From the NCBI RefSeq assembly GCF_900116665.1, contig NZ_FPBK01000008.1:115637-179636 (forward strand): 64,000 nt of DNA, written 5' to 3'. Positions 53,613-61,900 of this stretch are shown here, piece by piece. Position 1 is the stretch's first letter. Every line of letters begins with the position of its first letter. The notes beneath the pieces are model-generated. The model had not been told where the DNA came from and did no database searches. It worked only from the letters and a program-made list of their open reading frames with translations. The position numbers were made by a program, and so were the translations under genes. Origin of the DNA: Pustulibacterium marinum. GTDB taxonomy: Bacteria > Bacteroidota > Bacteroidia > Flavobacteriales > Flavobacteriaceae.

Positions 53613-54035
53613 ATGACTATAGAAGAAATTCAAAATGAGATTGTAGACGAGTTTTCTATGTTTGACGACTGGATGCAGCGTTATGAATACATGATTGAAC
53701 TAGGAAAATCGCTACCACTTATAGACGAACAATACAAAACCGATGATAATTTAATCAAAGGTTGCCAAAGTAAAGTGTGGGTTCACGCTTCTTTAGACGG
53801 TGACAAAATTGCCTTTACCGCCGATAGCGACGCTATTATTACCAAAGGAATTATTGCTATTTTAGTTAGAGCATTTTCAGACCAAAAACCAAAAGACATC
53901 ATAGAAGCCAATACCGATTTTATTGACGAAATAGGATTGAAAGAACACTTGTCTCCTACCCGCGCCAACGGATTGGTTAGCATGATAAAACAACTTAAAA
54001 TGTATGCCATTGCATACCAAACTCAATTGAAATAA
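53613..54035 (+). CDS. sufE: Sulfur acceptor protein SufE
   Basis: 140 aa from the ATG at 53613 (the longer frame starts with TTG two codons earlier). SufE takes persulfide from SufS and passes it to SufB. The sulfur-carrying Cys is in DNLIKGCQSKVWVHA (about residue 52). The C-terminal SPTRANGLVSMIKQLKMYA is typical. It has its own promoter and heads a second row with the DUF59, DUF2480 and DUF3078 genes, 2-3 bp apart for the first three. Confidence 0.96.
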   Translation: MTIEEIQNEIVDEFSMFDDWMQRYEYMIELGKSLPLIDEQYKTDDNLIKGCQSKVWVHASLDGDKIAFTADSDAIITKGIIAILVRAFSDQKPKDIIEANTDFIDEIGLKEHLSPTRANGLVSMIKQLKMYAIAYQTQLK

Positions 54036-54037
54036 AC

Positions 54038-54364
54038 ATGAGTGAAGAAACCCAAAACACAGCCCAATTAGGAGAAAAAATAGTTGAAGTTTTAAAAACC
54101 ATCTTCGACCCTGAAATTCCTGTAGACATTTACGAATTAGGACTTATTTACGATGTTTTTGTAAACGAAGACAACGACGTAAAAGTTTTAATGACCTTAA
54201 CAACTCCAAACTGTCCGGTTGCAGAAACGCTTCCGGTAGAGGTTGAAGAAAAAATTAAATCTATTGACGAAGTTAACGAAGCCGAAGTAGAAATTACTTT
54301 CGACCCGCCATGGAGTCAAGATTTAATGAGCGAAGAAGCTAAATTAGAATTAGGACTTTTATAG
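54038..54364 (+). CDS. SufT/MIP18-like protein (DUF59)
   Basis: 108 aa. The DUF59 family motifs are clear: TIFDPEIPVDIYELGLIYDV (about residues 22-41) and the Cys region LTTPNCPVAETLPVEVEEKI, ending VEITFDPPWSQDLMSEEAK. SufT/MIP18 proteins help mature Fe-S proteins. It starts 2 bp after sufE and stops 3 bp before the DUF2480 gene, so it belongs to the same transcript. Confidence 0.94.
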   Translation: MSEETQNTAQLGEKIVEVLKTIFDPEIPVDIYELGLIYDVFVNEDNDVKVLMTLTTPNCPVAETLPVEVEEKIKSIDEVNEAEVEITFDPPWSQDLMSEEAKLELGLL

Positions 54365-54367
54365 TTT

Positions 54368-54877
54368 ATGGCAGACGAAATAGTAAACAGAGTAGCCAAT
54401 AGCAAACTTATCACCGTTGACCTAGAAGATTTTTATCCAAAAGGTCAACGTATTGTTTTTGATATTAAAGATTGGCTGTTAGAAGGTTTTCTTTTGAGGG
54501 AAAAAGACTTTAGAGAGCAAGCCAAAAACCATGATTGGGAACAATATAAAAGCGCTTACGTAGCACTTACCTGCTCTTCAGACGCTATTATTCCGGCTTG
54601 GACATTTATGTTGCTATCTACCTATTTAATGCCATTTGCTAAAAAAGTAGTCATTGGTAATCTTGAAACCTTAGAAATGGTATTATATCAAGAAATTATT
54701 ACCAATACTGATTTTTCACATTTAGAAAATGCTCCAGTTATTGTAAAAGGTTGCTCTAAAAAACCAGTACCTAACAATGCATACATCTTCTTAATTGAAA
54801 AAATTCAACCCATTGCAAAAAGTTTGATGTATGGCGAAGCATGTTCTTCAGTTCCGTTATTTAAGAATAAAAAATAA
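54368..54877 (+). CDS. DUF2480 family protein
   Basis: 169 aa, cytoplasmic, no signal or membrane segment. Features: LITVDLEDFYPKGQRIVFDIKDWLLEGFLLREKDFR, CSSDAIIPAWTFMLLSTYL and VIVKGCSKKPVPNNAYIFLIEKIQPIAKSLMYGEACSSVPLF, with three conserved-looking Cys (about 63, 124 and 156). DUF2480 genes are regularly found next to sufE/sufT in Bacteroidetes, so a role in Fe-S metabolism is suspected but unproven. It starts 3 bp after the DUF59 gene. Confidence 0.85.
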   Translation: MADEIVNRVANSKLITVDLEDFYPKGQRIVFDIKDWLLEGFLLREKDFREQAKNHDWEQYKSAYVALTCSSDAIIPAWTFMLLSTYLMPFAKKVVIGNLETLEMVLYQEIITNTDFSHLENAPVIVKGCSKKPVPNNAYIFLIEKIQPIAKSLMYGEACSSVPLFKNKK

Positions 54878-54923
54878 TTTCTCATCATCATACATTAAGA
54901 GAAATCCATTTAAAACATCTACT

Positions 54924-55817
54924 ATGAAAAAAATCTACTTGCTTGGTGCATTACTTGTAAGTTCTTTGGCAACGTATGCACAACAACAAAACAATGAAAA
55001 AGAGAAAGACACAACCTGGACAACCAAAGGAAATGCTACTTTATTGTTTAACCAGTCTGCTTTTAACGCTGAATGGCTTGGTGGTGGAACCAGCAATGTT
55101 GCCGGTAACTTATCAATAAGTTATGATTTTAATTATGCCAAAAAAGACTGGACTTGGGATAATAAAATACTTATAGACTATGGTTTAACCAAAGTAAAAG
55201 ATGAAAAATTTGCGAAGAAAACCAATGACCGTTTTGAGTTTAATTCTATTTTAGGTAAAAAAGCTACTAGAAATTGGTATTATTCTGCTTTCTTAAATTT
55301 CAAGACTCAAATGGCAAAAGGATACAAATTTGGGGAAGATGAAAACGGGGAAGAAACCAGAACAGAATATACACATCTTTTGTCTCCAGGATATTTACAA
55401 ATAGGTCCTGGTATGTTATGGAAAAAAAGCAATAATCTTAAAGTAAACATAGCTCCGGCAACCGCAAAACTTGTTTTTGTGGATAAAGATTTTACGACTA
55501 CAGAAGGTTATGAAGACGGAGATTATTTTGGCGTAGATCAAGGAAAATCAACTCGTTTTGAATTTGGTGCTTCTATCTCTGGTTACTACAAAGTAAATAT
55601 TATGGAAAACGTATCTGCAGAGAATATCTTAAATTTATATTCAAATTATATTGAAGATCCTCAAAATGTAGATATAGATTATACTTTAAATGTAGTAATG
55701 AAGATAAACAAATACCTATCTACCAACTTTACGTTTCAAGCAATTTATGATGACAATGCAATTACTGCATTTCAAATTAGAGAAGTATTTGGTTTAGGTG
55801 TTAATTACGGTTTTTAA
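54924..55817 (+). CDS. DUF3078 outer-membrane protein
   Basis: 297 aa from the ATG at 54924; the longest open frame adds 31 residues that overlap the DUF2480 gene and lack a signal. MKKIYLLGALLVSSLATYAQ is a clean signal peptide. The mature protein is an all-beta barrel-like domain with TWTTKGNATLLFNQSAFNAEWLGGG at the start (the DUF3078 hallmark) and FGLGVNYGF at the end. Members are probably small outer-membrane proteins of unknown role. It lies 46 bp after the DUF2480 gene and ends before a bidirectional terminator. Confidence 0.85.
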   Translation: MKKIYLLGALLVSSLATYAQQQNNEKEKDTTWTTKGNATLLFNQSAFNAEWLGGGTSNVAGNLSISYDFNYAKKDWTWDNKILIDYGLTKVKDEKFAKKTNDRFEFNSILGKKATRNWYYSAFLNFKTQMAKGYKFGEDENGEETRTEYTHLLSPGYLQIGPGMLWKKSNNLKVNIAPATAKLVFVDKDFTTTEGYEDGDYFGVDQGKSTRFEFGASISGYYKVNIMENVSAENILNLYSNYIEDPQNVDIDYTLNVVMKINKYLSTNFTFQAIYDDNAITAFQIREVFGLGVNYGF

Positions 55818-55850
55818 TACTGAATAAAATAGAACTCAACCTTAAAAATA

Positions 55851-55876
55851 AAAGGGCTGCTAATTAGCAGCCCTTT
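55851..55876. terminator. Bidirectional terminator between DUF3078 and the giant surface protein
   Basis: A perfect 26-bp palindrome (13-bp arms starting AAAGGGCTGCTAA) with T runs on both sides, placed between two convergent genes. Confidence 0.92.
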
Positions 55877-55903
55877 TTGTTTAGATTATGAATATAAATA
55901 ATG

Positions 55904-58900
55904 TTATTCCTTAATAATCTTAATAGTTCGAGTCTTATCTGCAATGGTCACTTTAACAAAGTAAGCACCTGCAGAAAGTTGAGACATATTTATAATATAG
56001 TTAGTAGCGCTTGGTGCTAATCTCAATACTTCTTGCCCTAATAAATCAAATACAACCACATCACTGATTTCTTCTTGAGAAGTCAATGTAAGTTTGTTCT
56101 GATCTACAGGGTTTGGATAGTATTTGAAAACTACAGCATTGATGTCACCAACTGCAGATGGTGTTAGTTCAATCACTTCAATACCAAATGTACCAGCATC
56201 TCCAAGATAATCTACTTGAATGTAGTACGTAGCCCCAGGAATTAAAGCATTTTCATCCGTAAGCTGTAGTGTCGAATTGCTAGGAACATTTACTCCATTA
56301 TCTTGATTACAAGAAAGATAATCAGTTAACGAATAAAGGTCTGTACATGTAACTTCAGTACTACTATAAACTGCAATTTGTGTATCTGTAAGCGAACCTC
56401 CTGGAATGTCGGTAGATATTTGAACTTCTCCACTTTCCGGAGCAGTAAAGCTAAACCAAACAGAACCATTTGCGGCGGTGAAACAATCTGGCATAGGCTC
56501 ATCATTTTGAACAGTAGCATTTACCGTAGTAAAGGCATCTCCACTAGTAGAACCTTGTTGGGCTTGGGTAAGCACATCTAATTCGAAGGCGTTACAAAGA
56601 TCATCATTAGAAGGCGGCGTTTCGCAAGCATATGTAAAAGTTCCTAAATTGATGCCTTCGCAATAAGTATCTTCATCATAAGCTATACTAAGTGTTATCA
56701 CCGATTCGTTAAGGAATGGCCCTACTTGAACAGCTCCAATACCATTGATTTCCCAAGTTTCCGTTCCATCGGTAATGTAAGGTAAACCATTACCAGTTGC
56801 TGTAATATCTACATCCACAAAGAATTGGTCATTATCACAATCATCGTTTATATAAGTAAAACCTACTGTAGCTGGTTCACAAGGAATTGGACACGTATAG
56901 GTAAAAACTCCTAAGTCCGTACTGCACGTGCTATCATCACCTTGATTAAGAACCAATTCAGCATACGAATCGCTAACGAACGGTCCTACTTGTATGGTTC
57001 CTGTAGTAGAAATTACCCATGAAGTAGATCCATCTGAAATACTTGGAGTTCCATTACCAAGATCTGTTATGTTTACTTCTACATAGAATTGATTATTATC
57101 ACAATCTTCAATAACAGTAGGAGTTTCAAAAGTAGCTAATACACAAGAAATAGGACATGTGTAAGTAAAAGTTCCTAGGACCACATCACAAGATTCATCA
57201 GATCCTGTTATGGTTAAATCTACAGAGTCGCCATCTTGGAAAGGACCAACTTGCAATGTACTTGTTTCTGCAATATCCCAAGAATTGGTTCCGTCTGTTA
57301 TGGTAGAGGTCCCGTTTCCTATATCTGAAATCACAACATCAACGTAGAATTGCTCATTGTCACAATCAGCATTTATTGATGCTTCTGAATAACTGGCAAC
57401 ATAGCACGGAGTAGGACAAGTATAAGTAAAAGCGCCTATTGTTGTATCGCAAGATTCATCAGATCCTGTTAAGGTTAAATCTACAGAGTCACCATCTTGG
57501 AAAGGTCCAACTTGCAATGTTCCTGTTTCTGTAATATCCCAAGAATCGGTTCCATCTGTAATAGTAGATATTCCATTGCCTATATCTGAAATCACTAGGT
57601 CTACATAGAATTGCTCATTATCACAATCAGCATTTATTGTTGCCGCTGAATAACTAGCTACATAACATGGAATAGGACAAGTATGTGTAAAAGTCCCTAT
57701 TGCCACATCGCAAGTAGCGTCAAGTCCATTTGTGAAGGTTAAGTCTACAGATGTTGCATCTTCAAATGGACCAATGTGTGCAATTCCAGTCCCTGTAATA
57801 TCCCAAGAATCGGTTCCGTCTGTGATTGAAGGAGCTCCGTTTCCTATATCAGTAACAGTAACATCAACATAAAATTCACTATTGTCACAATCTTCATTAA
57901 CAGTAGCAGCGCTAAAGGCTGGACTTTCGCATACAAAATCAGTCACGTTTAAACTAAAATCTAATGTCGTTCCTAAAGACCCATTGTAGCAAGGATTTAA
58001 AACCGTTCCTGTTGGCGCTGCGATCATTCTCATGGTATACACTGAAGCAACAACTGTTTCAGGTATAACAAAAGAAATAGTAACGTTTGACGTATTAGCG
58101 GTTGTAGAAGTTGCACTCCCTACTAGTTCGTCATCATCAAAAGTCATATCGTTATCATAATCAATCCAAAGAGCAATGTCATACGCTACTGCTGTTTGTA
58201 GGGTAATTTGAACTGATGCAGTTACTTGTTCTGTAACATCTATGCTGGTATTTGTATAATCTACGTAAGTCTCATCATTTAAACCATTGTTAATGTAGGA
58301 TGAATTAATGCTGACTCCTGTAATACCGTTACCGTCTACATTTTGAGGTTCTGATTCGCAATAACATTCATTTGCATTGGTTGTAAACGTGTATTCTGTA
58401 CACGAAGATTCTGGAGTGTTTCCATCACTGTCGTAAGGTGTTACGGTATAATAGTAAGTAGTGTTTTCCGTTCCTAAAATACTATAAGAAGTCACATTTC
58501 CAAGATCTTCATTGCTTAGAACATCATCTTCACCGGTAGTGGTGCCTACGGTTAAGTAATAGCCGGAAGCCATAGAAGTAGCATCCCAAACAATGGTAGT
58601 TTCGTAATTTCCACAGGTAGGATTAGTAATCGAAACTACGTTTGTTGCACATTCAATAGCTTCTGGAGTACAAGAATTTGTAAAAGCTCCAAGATCTATG
58701 TCACATGATGTAGAAATACTTCCGATCATCAAAGTAAGGTTGACAGATGTCCCATCTGTAAATGGACCTACCTGAGTGGTTCCGGTTGATGTGATCTCCC
58801 AGTTAGAAGAGCCATCTGTGATCACTGGAGAGCCTTCTCCAAGATCGGTAATATTAACATCTACAAAGAATTGACTATTTTCACAATCTGGCACTACGCT

Positions 58901-61900
58901 AGCAGTGTCGTATAAAGCAGCTTCACAAGAGTATTCAACAACCTCCATCCCCAATTTATCAGGAGAATATGGAGTTCTATTCACTTGAATATAATAAGTA
59001 TTGCCAGGCGTAAGAGCATTAGATCCTAACAAAGAAATTGAAGTATTGTTAGATGTACAAGCAATTGCTGAACCTAGTGTAGAAAGATCAGAACAGGTAA
59101 CGTCTTCTGCTTCATAAAGAGCCATTTCTACCTGATTTCCTCCGCCTAGTGGATATGCATTTATTTTCACTTCGCCAGAGTCTGGAGCTTCAAAACTAAA
59201 CCATAAGGTTCCGTTAAGTCCATTTGCAAAACAAGATGGAACAGGCTCGTTGTCTTCTGTAGAAGCTGATAAGAACTGATATTCGTTAGACGCAACCAAA
59301 CCTTCATTTTCCTGAGAAACTGGAGTTAATTCGGTTACATCACAAAGGTCTGTATTGTCGGGCGGGCAGAATCCTAAGTTGAGTGACGAAGCAGCCAAGA
59401 AAACAGCTGAATCATATAAAGCATCACCTTCATCAGCAATAGCGAGTTTCAGATGGTATGTTTCTCCAGGGATAACGTTTGCTTCAGCAGTTAATACAAC
59501 AGTTTGTCCGTTGTAATTTATAGCACCTAATCCTGAAAGATTGTATTGATCAAAGTATTCTTCGTTGATTGGGCCACAACTGCTCCCGCTATTTCCATGA
59601 ACAGTAGTCACTTTTACAGGAGTGTTAGTACCTGGAATTACTGCTATGTTTGTATCATTACCGTCTTCATCGGTTAAAATAAAGGCAAAAATATCGGAGT
59701 AATTACATTCATATTGAGAGGTATATTCTTCTGAAGCAAAAATATAATCAAAGCTAATGTGATCTACTTGCGGAACAAAGTCGAATTCAATATAACTTGC
59801 ATCGTTTAAATTAGATTCTCCGGAAACGGCCTCTAAATCACTGTCTGAAGAAAGACCTAAATTAGTATTTAAACTAGTTGAATTAGGGCCTGCAGCATTG
59901 GCAATATCTCCTGAAGATAAAATGATACCTTCTTGAATAGGAAAAGCATATCCGTTTTCAAAATACCCTATACTATTATTGCCATTAGTTGCGGCACCAA
60001 CCCAGTTGATATTGGTAGCTTCAGAACAAAATGAGTTGATGAATACTTCTGTAATCAATTCATCAATGGTGTATTCATCTGTTGAAATACTCATTTCAGG
60101 ACAATCTGTTTGCGCAAGTATTGGACTGATCAAGCTACAGTTAGAATCTGTATTGTTGTGGATATAGTAGGTTATAGCATCTCCATTGTTATAAGGACCA
60201 AAACTGTAGGTATTGGCAGATGTTACGATTTGAGGAGCATTCCCCTCACTATCGGAAATAGTAAGTGATGTAGCATCTCCCATATCGGTAATATCAAGAT
60301 CAATAGTAAATGTACTGCTGTTTTCGCAATCACTATTCACTACATAATCAATAGTAGGAGCTGTACAGGTACTACAATTTACAGAAAAGGTTAATGGAAC
60401 TCCATCTTCATCTGCATCTTCGCAACTTCCAGTAGCGTTAGAAGTAATGGTAACGTAAATTTCAGCTCCTGTAGCTTCATAGTTAAGTCCGCTGAGGTCG
60501 CCTTCAGTTCCGTTTCCTTGGTATAAAACAGTGGTGTTATCTGAGTCGTAAACTGTTACTTGATCATTTACATCTTGTAACATTCCACTACTAAAGTTAA
60601 TTCCTAAATTATTGGTATTGTCTGATGCGGTAAAGTGGAATGAAATATTTTCATCATTAGCATAGCAATAATTAACTACTGTTGGACCAACATTACAGTC
60701 TACTGTGTAATCAGTAATAATTGGTGTGCTAAATGTATATACGCTTGACCAATCACTAAAAAAATCATCATCACACTTACTTCTTACATATACTTCGTAG
60801 CTTGAGTTTTGTGTTAAACCTAAAAGATTTACGCTATTTGTATTTGTAGAAGTACCATTGCTTGTTGGTTCATCTCCTCCAGCAAGTTGAATGATGTATT
60901 CCCAAGTATCATCCGTATTTAGATTTGAATCATCCCAAGTCAATGTGGCTGTTGTGCCAGTAATGTTTGAAACTGAAATATCGGTTGGAATGTTACAAAA
61001 ATCTGCACAGGCTTGTATGCGCAAGTAATCAATAGCCATATCACCATATGTACTATAGGTGTCATTGGCAGTTTGTTTAAACTCAATGTAAATGGTACTA
61101 CCAACGTATTCTGAAATATCAATTCCTATTGGGACCCAAGGAGATGCACTTGATGTTTGATAAGAACCTAAGTACGAATAAATGTTTGTAAAAGGACCTG
61201 TAGGAGATGTTGATATTCCGACCTCTAACGTTCCCATTCCTTGACCATATGAAAACATATAAAATGATAGCTCAGCATCTTCGGTGGCTTGAGTTAGGTC
61301 TATTCCGGGAGAAACAGCAGCGGCAGTAATACCACTGTAAGTTCCAGAAGATTCAAACATTAAATAATTATCTCCACTATAAGCTAGATAAGGTCCAGTT
61401 GAAGAGCTTTGGCTGCTACCAGGAATTTCCCAAATTGCATAGCCGTTTGTAGAAGACACATCCCCTGTCCATTGTCCTACTTCATCAAACTCTTCTATAA
61501 AAAGGTAATTTGCTTCATTTTCAGAACAAGTAATTCCTACAGGTGCTGGTGGTGGAGCGTTAAGTGTAGTAAAAGTTATTGGCCCAAACCAAGAACTTAC
61601 ATTTCCGCTTGATTCACATGTGTTTTGTATATAAACGTCGTATGTGGTAGCACCTTCCAAATCGGTCAAAGTAAAAGGAACTTCTTCTGCTTCAACTATG
61701 GTGCCGTCACCTATGGTGAAATCGGTAACTCCATATTGGATATTCCAAGAAGTATTGTCATCAGTATAATTCCAATCAAGCTCAGCACTATTGGATGTGA
61801 TATCGCTAGCTGATGCCGTTGAAATTGGCAAACAGATATCATATTCATCAAACATGATATCATCAATAGCAAAATCATCGTAGTATGCAAAACCTGAATC

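Noticed and set aside
54831..54923. Longer N-terminus for the DUF3078 protein
   Set aside because: It overlaps the DUF2480 gene and would bury the signal peptide; the ATG at 54924 gives a normal signal.
56620..57931. Regular DNA repeats that could suggest a CRISPR array
   Set aside because: The period is 261-264 bp with no spacer/repeat alternation and the frame stays open; they are protein modules.
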